Assembly: GCF_003457605.1 (NCBI RefSeq)
Contig: NZ_QRAN01000002.1
Coordinates: 285,970 to 349,969 of the forward strand
Reading direction: 5' to 3'
From: Seongchinamella sediminis
GTDB taxonomy: Bacteria > Pseudomonadota > Gammaproteobacteria > Pseudomonadales > Halieaceae
DNA length: 64,000 bases
A program made the translations under genes and the position numbers. The stretch's first letter is position 1, and each line of letters begins with the position of its first letter. The notes below the pieces were generated by a model. It was not told where the DNA came from and ran no database searches. It saw only the letters and a program-made list of their open reading frames with translations. This document shows, piece after piece, positions 40,191-47,718 of the stretch.

Positions 40191-40784
40191 TTACAACACA
40201 CCCTTGGTGGAGGGGGTGACGCCGGCCATGCGCGGATCTTCCGCCAGGGCCATGCGCATGGCGCGGCCAAAGGCCTTGAAGATGGTCTCGGCCTGGTGGT
40301 GGGTATTGTCCCCGCGCAGGTTGTCCACGTGCAGGGTCACCTGGGCGTGATTGACGAAGCCCTGGAAGAACTCCATGAACAGGTCGACATCGAAACCGCC
40401 GACGGTGGCGCGGGTAAAGGTCACGTTAAAGGTCAGCCCGGGGCGGCCGGAAAAATCGATCACCACCCGGGAAAGTGCCTCGTCCAGCGGGCAGTAGGCG
40501 TGGCCGTAGCGCATGATGCCCTTCTTGTCGCCCACCGCCCGGGCGAAGGCCTGGCCCAGGGTGATGCCGATATCCTCCACCGTGTGGTGGTCATCGATGT
40601 GCAAGTCCCCCTTGGCGTTGATATCCAGGTCGATCAGGCCGTGGCGCGCGATCTGGTCCAGCATGTGCTCCAGGAAGGGGATCCCGGTCTCGAGGGTGGC
40701 CGTGCCGGTGCCGTCCAGGTTCACCGCGGCGGTGATCCGGGTCTCCAGCGTATTGCGTTCAACGGTGGCCTTGCGCTCCGCCAT
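40191..40784 (-). CDS. hisB: Imidazoleglycerol-phosphate dehydratase
   Basis: 197 aa, the usual length of the monofunctional enzyme. The start is ATG 40784 with GGAG 6 bases before; ATG 40787 directly upstream is too close to it. Metal-binding repeats are seen: [39 protein letters not shown] and [16 protein letters not shown]. It is the first gene of hisB-hisH-hisA-hisF. There is no HisN-like phosphatase domain, unlike the E. coli protein. Confidence 0.97.
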   Translation of the reverse strand: MAERKATVERNTLETRITAAVNLDGTGTATLETGIPFLEHMLDQIARHGLIDLDINAKGDLHIDDHHTVEDIGITLGQAFARAVGDKKGIMRYGHAYCPLDEALSRVVIDFSGRPGLTFNVTFTRATVGGFDVDLFMEFFQGFVNHAQVTLHVDNLRGDNTHHQAETIFKAFGRAMRMALAEDPRMAGVTPSTKGVL

Positions 40785-40923
40785 CATGCTCTCCAAATGC
40801 GTTATTGTCCGGGGTCCGCCCCGAAAAGGGCGGCCATTATAAGGCAATAAGTAGCTGAATTCACTGGCAGAAATAGGCCCGGCTGGGTACGCTGTACGGG
40901 CTTTGCCAGCACCCCAAAGACAG

Positions 40924-40949
40924 CGTCATCGCGGCGAAAGCCGGGATCC
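40924..40949 (+). repeat. REP-like palindromic repeat, copy 1
   Basis: 26 bases, CGTCATCGCGGCG then AAAGCCGGGATCC, an imperfect inverted repeat of the kind scattered between genes in many proteobacteria. It lies between the divergent genes hisB and mutY. Confidence 0.65.
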
Positions 40950-40984
40950 GGACTCAGCACGCCCATGGCCAACGGCTCTGCAGA

Positions 40985-41010
40985 CGTCATCCCGGCGCAC
41001 GCCGGGATCC
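40985..41010 (+). repeat. REP-like palindromic repeat, copy 2
   Basis: 26 bases, CGTCATCCCGGCG then CACGCCGGGATCC, with perfect 8-base arms ATCCCGGC/GCCGGGAT. Same orientation as copy 1, 61 bases further on, and 27 bases before the mutY start. Confidence 0.7.
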
Positions 41011-41037
41011 ACCCACCCCAGGAAGCCACCACACCGA

Positions 41038-42099
41038 ATGCCCCAGGACTTCGCCCCCCGCATCCTCACCTGGTTCGACCAGCACGGCCGCCACGACCTG
41101 CCCTGGCAGCGGGACACCAGCCCCTACCGGGTCTGGGTATCAGAAATCATGCTGCAGCAAACCCAGGTCACCACCGTTATTCCGTTTTACCAGCGTTTCA
41201 TGGCCGCCTTTCCCGGCGTCGCCGACCTGGCCGCCGCGCCGCAAGACCAGGTGCTGCACCTGTGGACCGGGCTCGGCTACTACGCCCGGGCGCGCAACCT
41301 GCACCAGGCCGCCAGGCAGGTCTGCGAGCAACTCGGCGGCGAGTTCCCTGCCGACGTGGAGGGGCTGATGGCCCTGCCCGGCATCGGCCGCTCCACCGCC
41401 GGGGCAATTGTCAGTATCGCCCACGGCGAACGCGCGGCGATCCTCGATGGCAACGTCAAGCGGGTGCTGGCGCGCTACCACGCGGTGCCCGGCTGGCCGG
41501 GAACAACCGCCGTGCACAAGACCCTGTGGGAGATCGCCGAGCGATATACCCCGGCGGAGCGCTGCGCCGACTATACCCAGGGCATGATGGACCTGGGCGC
41601 CACCCTGTGCACCCGCAGCTCACCCCAGTGCCCGCGCTGTCCACTGGCCGCCGACTGCGCGGCACACGCCATGGGCCGGGAGACCGACTTCCCCGGCAAA
41701 AAACCGAAAAAGACCCTGCCGGTGCGGCGCACGCGCTTCCTCATGCTGCGCGACGGGGACGGCCGGGCCTGGCTGGAAAAGCGCCCGCCCCAGGGCATCT
41801 GGGGCGGACTGTGGTGCTTCCCCGAGGGTGAGGACCTGGACCCGACACACTGGTGCCTGGACACCATCGGCCGCGCACCAGATGCCATCGAGACCTGGCC
41901 CGGGTTCCGCCACAGCTTCAGTCACTACCACCTGGACATAGAGCCGATACTGGTCGAACTGGGTAACAGCCCGGGCCTGGTCATGGAAGCCAACCGGCAG
42001 CTCTGGTATAACGTCCGCCAACCACCGGCAATCGGCCTGGCCGCGCCCATCGCCGGCCTGCTGCAGCAACTGGCCCACCAGGACCTGGCAAAGGAGTAA
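41038..42099 (+). CDS. mutY: Adenine DNA glycosylase
   Basis: 353 aa from the ATG at 41038 ([20 protein letters not shown]). It removes adenine opposite 8-oxoguanine. Catalytic Glu in [13 protein letters not shown], helix-hairpin-helix with catalytic Asp in [10 protein letters not shown] and AILDGNVKR, 4Fe-4S ligands in [17 protein letters not shown], and a NUDIX-like C-terminal domain that reads the 8-oxoG ([16 protein letters not shown]). yggX follows after 4 bases, as in E. coli. The two REP-like repeats separate it from hisB. Confidence 0.97.
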   Translation: MPQDFAPRILTWFDQHGRHDLPWQRDTSPYRVWVSEIMLQQTQVTTVIPFYQRFMAAFPGVADLAAAPQDQVLHLWTGLGYYARARNLHQAARQVCEQLGGEFPADVEGLMALPGIGRSTAGAIVSIAHGERAAILDGNVKRVLARYHAVPGWPGTTAVHKTLWEIAERYTPAERCADYTQGMMDLGATLCTRSSPQCPRCPLAADCAAHAMGRETDFPGKKPKKTLPVRRTRFLMLRDGDGRAWLEKRPPQGIWGGLWCFPEGEDLDPTHWCLDTIGRAPDAIETWPGFRHSFSHYHLDIEPILVELGNSPGLVMEANRQLWYNVRQPPAIGLAAPIAGLLQQLAHQDLAKE

Positions 42100-42103
42100 G
42101 CAC

Positions 42104-42376
42104 ATGCCCCGCACTGTATTCTGCAAGAAATACCAGCAAGAACTCGAAGGCCTCGATGCGCCGCCCTACCCCGGGCCCAAGGGCCAGGACATTTTCGACA
42201 ACGTGTCGAAAAAGGCCTGGCAGGACTGGCAGGCCCACCAGACCATGCTGATCAACGAAAAGCACCTGTCACTGGTGGACCCGGACGCGCGCAAGTACCT
42301 GCAACAGGAAATGGACAAGTTCCTCGCCGGCGAGGACTACGACCGCGCCGAGGGCTACGTCCCCCCCGCGGAGTGA
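42104..42376 (+). CDS. yggX: Fe(2+)-trafficking protein YggX
   Basis: 90 aa, exact family length. It is a small cytoplasmic protein that protects Fe-S clusters from oxidation. Family marks: [17 protein letters not shown] with conserved Cys7, [19 protein letters not shown] and the C-terminal [15 protein letters not shown]. It is co-transcribed with mutY, itself an Fe-S enzyme of oxidative DNA repair. Confidence 0.97.
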   Translation: MPRTVFCKKYQQELEGLDAPPYPGPKGQDIFDNVSKKAWQDWQAHQTMLINEKHLSLVDPDARKYLQQEMDKFLAGEDYDRAEGYVPPAE

Positions 42377-42455
42377 TCGGATTACCTCCGCCCCGCGCCC
42401 TTGACTCGGCAACGCCATACGGGTTTAATACGCGCCTCTCGCGTTCCGCGACCTA

Positions 42456-42531
42456 GCCCGGATAGCTCAGTTGGTAGAGCAGGGGATTGAAAATCCCCGT
42501 GTCGGCAGTTCGATTCTGTCTCCGGGCACCA
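42456..42531 (+). tRNA. tRNA-Phe (GAA)
   Basis: 76 bases with encoded CCA. The acceptor stem GCCCGGA pairs with TCCGGGC, the D-arm AGCTCAGTTGGTAGAGC is standard, the anticodon stem GGGGA/TCCCC holds the loop TTGAAAA with anticodon GAA at 42489-42491, and the T-arm GGCAG-TTCGATT-CTGTC is followed by CACCA. It follows yggX as in Pseudomonas, and AT-richer accessory-looking DNA begins behind it. Confidence 0.97.
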
Positions 42532-42542
42532 TACTGTAAAAG

Positions 42543-42571
42543 AGCCTCGTCCTTTCAGACGGGGCTTTTTA
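42543..42571 (+). terminator. Terminator of tRNA-Phe
   Basis: AGCCTCGTC and GACGGGGCT form a 9-bp stem with one T-G pair and a 6-base loop, followed by TTTTT, 11 bases after the tRNA end. Confidence 0.88.
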
Positions 42572-42858
42572 TTACTTGCCCGCAAACTATACAAAATTAT
42601 TGCCCATTTATTTTGTTTTATAGGGCCGATAACAAAGCGCAGGCTTAATACAGAGTGGGCGCTTGTGGGGATACATTTACCAACCAGTTCGCAGCTGACC
42701 GCCCTGGCGCCGGCAACGCCCATAAAACTGGCGCGCATTAACGCCCCGATCTGCTCAGCTGCAGAAAACACCATGCAAGTCACACTTTTGACCCCGGCAA
42801 GTTGCCCGGTATCGCCGCTTCTGCCACTATCAAAATAAGAAACCAGGGAACCTAATTC
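42572..42858 (+). other. Non-coding stretch after tRNA-Phe
   Basis: These 287 bases start AT-rich (around 42580-42620) and hold no credible gene; an open frame on the minus strand runs through the tRNA and is spurious. No direct repeat of the tRNA 3' end was found in it or in the 4 kb behind it. The promoter of the gene at 42859 must lie here, but I see no good -35/-10 pair. Confidence 0.4.
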
Positions 42859-43386
42859 ATGAAGCATGGACTCGCTTTCGCCGTTTTGCTGGCCATATCC
42901 AGCACCGCCAGCGCCCAAACCCAGTTCTACAAATGCAAGGACCAAGGGGGCCAGCCCGTGTTCAGCCAACGCCCCTGTGGCGAGAATGCGCAAACAGGAA
43001 CCATTACCGGACCTGAGCGCAACGGCGGCCCGGTAAGCACCTCCCCCGCGCCCACAGCGACCGCGGCGACGACCACCGCCCCTTCCCAGGAACCAGACAC
43101 CTGGGACAAAGTAGAGGCTTCACGGCTGCTGCGCGAAGCTGAGCGGGAAATAGACCGCCGGGAAGACCGGATTGATTACCTCGAAGCCGAGCGCGACAAA
43201 AAAATCGCCGCCCTGCGCAACAAGAAACGCTACGCCAATAACAACCTGGCCGGTGCCACCTGGGAAGAGAGCATTTCCTCGGAGATGCAGGCCGTGAACG
43301 ACCAGTATCAATCCAAGATCGACTCCCAACAGCGAAAAATTGATCGGCTGCAGGAACAGGCTGACCGGGTCTCGGAAAGGCTTTAA
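42859..43386 (+). CDS. DUF4124 exported protein with coiled coil
   Basis: 175 aa; AGGGA stands about 11 bases before the ATG. A signal peptide (residues 1-20, cut after SASAQ) is followed by the DUF4124 core with two cysteines (FYKCKDQGGQPVFSQRPCGE), a Thr/Ala/Pro linker (about 50-78) and a charged coiled coil (85-175; DRREDRIDYLEAERDKKI and QQRKIDRLQEQADRV). It is predicted to be periplasmic; function unknown. It differs from the DUF4124 protein at 27829, which lacks the coiled coil. Two small genes follow on the same strand after 38 bases. Confidence 0.78.
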   Translation: MKHGLAFAVLLAISSTASAQTQFYKCKDQGGQPVFSQRPCGENAQTGTITGPERNGGPVSTSPAPTATAATTTAPSQEPDTWDKVEASRLLREAEREIDRREDRIDYLEAERDKKIAALRNKKRYANNNLAGATWEESISSEMQAVNDQYQSKIDSQQRKIDRLQEQADRVSERL

Positions 43387-43424
43387 GCTACAGCTTTGAT
43401 CCCAACCGTAAATAAGGATACCCC

Positions 43425-43622
43425 ATGGCAAGGAAACCCTGGGCCAGGGACTCTGTCAACTCTCTTAAACGAATCTTTGGGAAAGAGGTCAAGGTCGACC
43501 TGCTACTGCAAAACAACGACAACTCCCGGAAGCTGTACAAGGCCAATATTGACCAGATTGGCAACCACGTGCCGGAAAAATACACTGTCGCAGCTCTTGA
43601 AACCCAACTGAGACGCACCTAA
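43425..43622 (+). CDS. Small protein of unknown function (65 aa)
   Basis: 65 aa, basic N-terminus (MARKPWARDSVNSLKRIFGK), no signal peptide or membrane segment. AAGGA lies about 7 bases before the ATG. I do not recognise the family. The middle (VDLLLQNNDNSRKLYKAN) could form a strand-turn-helix. The stop codon is 10 bases before the next small gene, so both probably form one unit, perhaps with the DUF4124 gene upstream. Frame length and ribosome site support it; homology is untested. Confidence 0.55.
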   Translation: MARKPWARDSVNSLKRIFGKEVKVDLLLQNNDNSRKLYKANIDQIGNHVPEKYTVAALETQLRRT

Positions 43623-43632
43623 ATTAAGGGAC

Positions 43633-43803
43633 ATGAAACTCTTCCCCAGAAAAGACGCCTATCGAACCACCGCTTTCGCGGCGTTCATCTCCAGTGCCCC
43701 TTCCAGCGAGAAGAAGCGGGTGTATGGTGACGTCCTCAAAAAGACCACTGAAAGCCAACGCAACGTCGTAGCAGCCGCCACCAAGTCCAAGGTTCCCGCC
43801 TGA
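43633..43803 (+). CDS. Small protein of unknown function (56 aa)
   Basis: 56 aa, MKLFPRKDAYRTTAFAAF at the start and TKSKVPA at the end. It is basic and probably soluble, with a helical middle (EKKRVYGDVLKKTTESQRN). The ATG follows AAGGG by only 2 bases, so translation may depend on the gene before it (10-base gap). No family is recognised. Its codons and spacing look natural, but with only 56 residues chance cannot be excluded. Confidence 0.45.
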   Translation: MKLFPRKDAYRTTAFAAFISSAPSSEKKRVYGDVLKKTTESQRNVVAAATKSKVPA

Positions 43804-43961
43804 TTTACAAGCAAGCATAAACCCGCCCGGGGCATATCTGGGGGCACGATGGCGAACCAATTCAATAAAGCATACAAGTTTCAATGGCTTATAATGCCTT
43901 TGGCAAGACGCCTCCGCTGGCCCATCTAAACACAACATATTGATTTATAGGCATATTTTCA

Positions 43962-43994
43962 ATAACTACTAATTTTTTGTAAATTAGTAGTTAT
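43962..43994. promoter_or_regulatory. Inverted-repeat operator O1 upstream of fic
   Basis: Perfect 14-base arms, ATAACTACTAATTT and AAATTAGTAGTTAT, round the spacer TTTGT. The core ACTAATTT-N5-AAATTAGT recurs 46 bases further on as O2. Such a site is typical for a dimeric regulator. Confidence 0.8.
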
Positions 43995-44010
43995 GCCACT
44001 CCTCCAGGGA

Positions 44011-44016
44011 TATACT
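44011..44016 (+). promoter_or_regulatory. Candidate -10 element of fic
   Basis: TATACT, 5 of 6 consensus positions, with a weak TAGTTA 17 bases before (43988-43993). The -10 runs into operator O2 and the -35 into operator O1, so a protein bound there would block transcription. Confidence 0.5.
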
Positions 44017-44036
44017 AATTTTCAACAAATTAGTAT
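44012..44036. promoter_or_regulatory. Inverted-repeat operator O2 upstream of fic
   Basis: Perfect 10-base arms, ATACTAATTT and AAATTAGTAT, round the spacer TCAAC. It shares the core of O1 and ends directly before the ribosome site of fic (GGGGAAG, ATG at 44048). Confidence 0.8.
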
Positions 44037-44047
44037 TTGGGGAAGAC

Positions 44048-45415
44048 ATGAAGCTACCAGCCATCCCCCCAACAGTTCAGGATGTTCTGAATCAATGGGG
44101 CAAACAGGCCAACGACAAGCTCATCAAGGCCCTCATGTCCAATGTGGGTCCCTATGACTCGAAAGGACGCTATCTCCACTGGGACAAACTCCGTCACCTC
44201 ACTCCCCCGGAGGGTTTCGAAATTGAGGGGTATTGGCTGGCCCTGCACACAGCCAGGCAAAGCATTTCCAGGCCGCTGCCCTTTCTGGACAAGCAGGGAC
44301 GCCCATTTTGCTTTTGTGTACCAGACGGCGTAATGCGAGACCTGTTCTGGATAAGCGAGAGCGCTACTGGCGCCATAGAGGCGGATCCCGAAATTTCCGA
44401 CCCATCAACTAAAAAAACCTATTTGATAAATTCGCTGATAGAGGAAGCCATTAGCTCCAGCCAACTGGAAGGCGCAGCAACCACTCGACGGGTTGCGAAA
44501 GAGATGATCAGAACAGGCAGGGCGCCTAAAGACCATTCTGAAAAAATGATTATCAATAACCACCATGCCATGAGGTTCTTAAGGGACGTTAAAAATGATG
44601 CGCTAACACCTTCAATGATATTTGAGCTTCACAAGATTCTCACAGAAGGCACCCTACCTGCTGAGGACAAAGACAAGGCTGGCAAATTCAGAAGTGCCAA
44701 AGACGACATTTGCGTCTTCTCAAAAGACGGAACTTTATTGCATGTGCCGCCAACCGTGGCGGACTTACCAGACAGGCTTCAAAAAATTTGCGACTTTGCG
44801 AATTGCACCAGTGAAGATGAAGCTATGTATATACATCCAATAATACGAGCAGCCATTGTTCATTTCATGATCGGCTATGACCATCCCTTCGTTGACGGGA
44901 ATGGCCGAACTGCGCGTGCTTTGTTTTACTGGGTGATGGCCAATAGGGGATATTGGCTCATGGAATACATCTCCATTTCCCGGATCATCAAAAAGGCCCC
45001 TGCTCAGTATCAGTATGCTTACCTGTACACCGAAACCGATGAGAACGACATGACGTATTTCATCATTCATCAACTAGAGGTGATCAAGGAAGCGATTGCA
45101 GACCTTCACCAATACCTGGGACGTAGATCAGCGCAGATTAAAGAGGCCGGAAAATTACTGGATCACTCTCATCTACACGGTGAACTGAATCATCGCCAGT
45201 TAAGCCTGTTGAAAAATGCTCTCAAAAATCCCGGCGCCGAATACACTATCAAGAGCCACCAGACCTCTCATGGAGTAACGTACCAGACCGCCAGGACAGA
45301 CCTTCAACGGCTTTCAGACGAATTCCACTTGCTGAGAAAGTACAAAATCGGCAAGCGCGACGTATTTGTGGCACCACCAGAGCTCAGGGACCTGATCAAA
45401 CAGCATCAGCACTAG
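44048..45415 (+). CDS. Fic-family AMP transferase, class II, with C-terminal winged helix
   Basis: 455 aa. The Fic motif is complete: H279-PFVDGNGR-TAR290, with catalytic His279. The inhibitory helix motif SxxxEG is at 137-142 (SSQLEG), in front of the Fic core, which makes it a class II enzyme that needs no separate antitoxin. Such enzymes transfer AMP, or remove it, at Ser/Thr/Tyr of target proteins. The C-terminal 85 residues (RQLSLLKNALKNPGAEYTIK, then GVTYQTARTDLQRLSDEFHLL) look like a winged helix, which could bind the two operators before the gene. Codon use is more AT-rich than in the core genes, suggesting acquisition. Confidence 0.93.
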   Translation: MKLPAIPPTVQDVLNQWGKQANDKLIKALMSNVGPYDSKGRYLHWDKLRHLTPPEGFEIEGYWLALHTARQSISRPLPFLDKQGRPFCFCVPDGVMRDLFWISESATGAIEADPEISDPSTKKTYLINSLIEEAISSSQLEGAATTRRVAKEMIRTGRAPKDHSEKMIINNHHAMRFLRDVKNDALTPSMIFELHKILTEGTLPAEDKDKAGKFRSAKDDICVFSKDGTLLHVPPTVADLPDRLQKICDFANCTSEDEAMYIHPIIRAAIVHFMIGYDHPFVDGNGRTARALFYWVMANRGYWLMEYISISRIIKKAPAQYQYAYLYTETDENDMTYFIIHQLEVIKEAIADLHQYLGRRSAQIKEAGKLLDHSHLHGELNHRQLSLLKNALKNPGAEYTIKSHQTSHGVTYQTARTDLQRLSDEFHLLRKYKIGKRDVFVAPPELRDLIKQHQH

Positions 45416-45504
45416 TTTCCATGCATCACTAGACAAGGGGCATTTACAGGGGCATGTAGACCAGCGAGCACCCGGGGCGCCGTCGGACCGGGCCAGCGCA
45501 ATTT

Positions 45505-46017
45505 TCAGTCGGCGATTGCCACTGCCGCCGGCGCCCGCAGTGCCACCAGTACCATGATGACAACCAGCACTGCCGCCATCAGGCCTGCCCAGGCGCCCTT
45601 GAGAGCGGCATAGGACGCTGGTGAAAATGAGTCTATTCCTCCCGCATAGATAATCAGGAGTAACACGGGAGCGAAAACGGATACACCGACCAGGCCGAAC
45701 AGGAGCGAACTCTTGCCGAGTCCAGCCGGGAAGCGATCTGCCAATGATTGCAACAGGGACCCTGATTCGAGCCTCATCGATTGCAGCTTTCCACTCTTGA
45801 GCTTGCGCCGCTGGAGGGGAATCACAATCAGCGCCACAATCAAGGGCAACAGAAAGGCGGTAGCCACAATATCACCCACGAAACTGTGCTGACCACTCCA
45901 GGTCAGGTCCGGGCCGCCGCGCAATATGAGCCAGGCAATCAATCCGTTGGCTATGGCATTGGATATGCCTCCTACCAGCATTTCGTGCTTCAGGTGAGCT
46001 TTAACGTTAGAACCCAT
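45505..46017 (-). CDS. Membrane protein of unknown function, four helices
   Basis: 170 aa. Four hydrophobic segments are visible at about 15-33, 45-67, 105-127 and 140-162, with a charged cytoplasmic loop (QRRKLKSGKLQSMRLESG) between the second and third. The N-terminus MGSNVKAHLKHEMLVGGISN and the pattern look like small two-hairpin permease-like proteins, but I cannot name a family. It lies behind the Ala/Asp-rich lipoprotein gene on the same strand (98-base gap) and converges on fic. Confidence 0.6.
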   Translation of the reverse strand: MGSNVKAHLKHEMLVGGISNAIANGLIAWLILRGGPDLTWSGQHSFVGDIVATAFLLPLIVALIVIPLQRRKLKSGKLQSMRLESGSLLQSLADRFPAGLGKSSLLFGLVGVSVFAPVLLLIIYAGGIDSFSPASYAALKGAWAGLMAAVLVVIMVLVALRAPAAVAIAD

Positions 46018-46115
46018 GCCCTACTCCTCGCGGTGGCGTGTCACTCAATGGCTGCTATTGCAGCAGGGTAAGCGGGTCACGGTCAATGCCTTTACCGCGA
46101 CCCGGCTGGGTTTGG

Positions 46116-46532
46116 TCAGCCCTGGCCCATGGCCTCACTCATTTTCTCGCCAGCTTCCTCCGCGGCATCACCGGCCTCGTCGGCGGCGTCCTCTGCGGCA
46201 TCAGTGGCGTCGTCGGCTGCGTCTTCCATGGCATCGCCGGCGTCGGCGGCCATGTCGGAGGCGGAATCCACGGCATCGTTGATTGCATCGCCGGTGGCGT
46301 CAGCAGCATCGGCGGCCATGTCGCCCGCGTCTTCCATGGCATCGCCGGTGGCATCTACGGCGCTTTCCGCCATATCACCTGCGGCTTCCATGGTCGCTTC
46401 GGTCTGCTCTTTCACGCTCTCCACAGCACTGCCGACACTGCTTTTAGCCTCTTCCACATCTTCCTTGCTGCAACCGGAAAGGGCCAGCACCGCTGAGGCG
46501 GCAAAAATAGCCAGATAATTTACTGTCTTCAT
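46116..46532 (-). CDS. Ala/Asp-rich repeat lipoprotein
   Basis: 138 aa from the ATG at 46532 with AGGGAA before it. Signal peptide with lipobox LSGC (Cys21), so it is lipid-anchored. The mature part is built almost only from Ala, Asp, Glu, Met, Gly and Thr in near-11-residue units such as DATGDAMEDAG, DMAADAADATG and DAADDATDAAE, which predict an acidic amphipathic helix like LEA or apolipoprotein repeats. Function unknown; a periplasmic stress or envelope-tether role is possible. Repeats in the DNA (GCATCGCC/GGCGTC words) may make the length unstable. Confidence 0.75.
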   Translation of the reverse strand: MKTVNYLAIFAASAVLALSGCSKEDVEEAKSSVGSAVESVKEQTEATMEAAGDMAESAVDATGDAMEDAGDMAADAADATGDAINDAVDSASDMAADAGDAMEDAADDATDAAEDAADEAGDAAEEAGEKMSEAMGQG

Positions 46533-46575
46533 AGGAATTCCCTTAAACAAGTGTTTTGTTAGCTCTTCTGCTAAG

Positions 46576-46588
46576 CACTATTATAGTG
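46576..46588. promoter_or_regulatory. Palindrome in the divergent promoter region
   Basis: CACTATTATAGTG, a perfect 13-base palindrome containing TATTAT and TATAGT, between the lipoprotein gene (minus) and the ion channel gene (plus). It may combine a -10 element with a regulator site; no partner motif was found. Confidence 0.35.
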
Positions 46589-46705
46589 TCCACTCACGCG
46601 GAAACCCCAGACTACGCTGCCTGCGGCAGGCCGTCAAAAGGGAATTCCGGCGCCGTTGCGGCGCCCGAAGGTGTACAGTTGTGCCATGAGGCTGCCGGAT
46701 TACCC

Positions 46706-47131
46706 ATGATCGCCATCGTTTCCATCAACATACTGGTCATCGCCGTGGCGGTCATTATTCACTATGAGTTCCTGTACCGGTTCACCATCCTCATGCCGCA
46801 GCTGAAAATCCGCCACCGTTTTCGCATCGTCCTCGGTGTGTTCGCCGCGCTGACCGCCCATGCCCTGGAGGTGTGGATTTTTGCCGTGTCCTATTACCTG
46901 ATGCACCACGCCGAAAGCTGGGGGTATTTCCAGGGCAACTTCGAGGGCAGTCTGCTGGATTGCGTCTACTTCTCCTTCACCACCTACACCACTTTGGGCA
47001 CTGGCGACATTGAGCCCATCGGCGACCTGCGCTACCTGACCGGGCTGGAATCGCTCACCGGCCTGGTGTTGATCACCTGGAGCGCATCCTTCCTGTACCT
47101 GGAAATGACCCGCTACTGGGACCGGGACTGA
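46706..47131 (+). CDS. Two-helix ion channel (potassium-channel-like pore)
   Basis: 141 aa from the ATG at 46706. Membrane segments at about 1-25 and 45-68, a pore loop, and a last helix at about 115-135. The pore loop YFSFTTYTTLGTGDIEP resembles the K+ filter TxGYGD, but has TLGTGD, so selectivity is uncertain. A TTG at 46556 in frame would add 50 residues that look non-coding (the divergent promoter region lies there). It leads three plus-strand genes with gaps of 4 and 1 bases. Confidence 0.78.
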   Translation: MIAIVSINILVIAVAVIIHYEFLYRFTILMPQLKIRHRFRIVLGVFAALTAHALEVWIFAVSYYLMHHAESWGYFQGNFEGSLLDCVYFSFTTYTTLGTGDIEPIGDLRYLTGLESLTGLVLITWSASFLYLEMTRYWDRD

Positions 47132-47135
47132 TACC

Positions 47136-47717
47136 ATGCGCACCCTCTGGCTGGCCCTGTTCCTGCTGACCTTCACCTGGTCGGCAATCAATCCCCGGGA
47201 TTACTTCACCTGGCTGCTGGAAGTATCGCCGGCGGTCATTGGCCTGGCGGTGCTGGTGTACACGCGGGATTCATTCCCGCTAACGCGCCTGCTGTACGGG
47301 CTGATTCTGCTGCACTGCGTCGTGCTGATGGTGGGCGGACATTACACCTACGCCGAGGTCCCCCTGTTCGACGGCCTGTTCGGCGCCGAACGCAACAACT
47401 ACGACAAGCTCGCCCACTTTATCCAGGGTTTTGTTCCGGCGATGATTGCCCGCGAATTACTGATCCGCAAACAGGTGGTCAACGGCATCGCCTGGCGCAA
47501 CTTTATCGTGGTCTGTTTCTGCCTGGCGTTCTCGGCCTTTTATGAACTGCTGGAGTGGCTGGCAGCAGTAATGGCGGGAGCTTCGGCGGAGGCCTTTCTC
47601 GGCACCCAGGGATACCAGTGGGATACCCAGAGCGATATGGCGCTGGCGCTGCTGGGGGCGGTCACTGCACTGCTGGTGCTGGGCCGCAGGCACGACCGAC
47701 AACTGGAGCGACTTTGA
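47136..47717 (+). CDS. yjdF: YjdF-like inner membrane protein (DUF2238)
   Basis: 193 aa with five to six membrane helices. Family marks are clear: HYTYAEVPLFDGLFG, NNYDKLAHFIQGFVPA, FSAFYELLEWLAA and GTQGYQWDTQSDM. Its role in the inner membrane is unknown. It starts 4 bases after the channel gene and ends 1 base before the acetyltransferase gene, so the three are co-expressed. Confidence 0.9.
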   Translation: MRTLWLALFLLTFTWSAINPRDYFTWLLEVSPAVIGLAVLVYTRDSFPLTRLLYGLILLHCVVLMVGGHYTYAEVPLFDGLFGAERNNYDKLAHFIQGFVPAMIARELLIRKQVVNGIAWRNFIVVCFCLAFSAFYELLEWLAAVMAGASAEAFLGTQGYQWDTQSDMALALLGAVTALLVLGRRHDRQLERL

Positions 47718-47718
47718 C

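Noticed and set aside
40802..41032. Minus-strand frame with WIPACAGMT
   Set aside because: This peptide arises from translating REP-like palindromes and is a frequent false gene.
42382..42993. Open frame of 203 codons on the minus strand across tRNA-Phe
   Set aside because: It translates the tRNA antisense (a well-known spurious peptide with ESNCRHGDFQSPALPTELS) and covers the start of a better gene.
46038..46496. Gly/Ile-rich 152-codon frame opposite the repeat lipoprotein
   Set aside because: Its repeats mirror the Ala/Asp repeats of the real gene, which has a lipobox and ribosome site.
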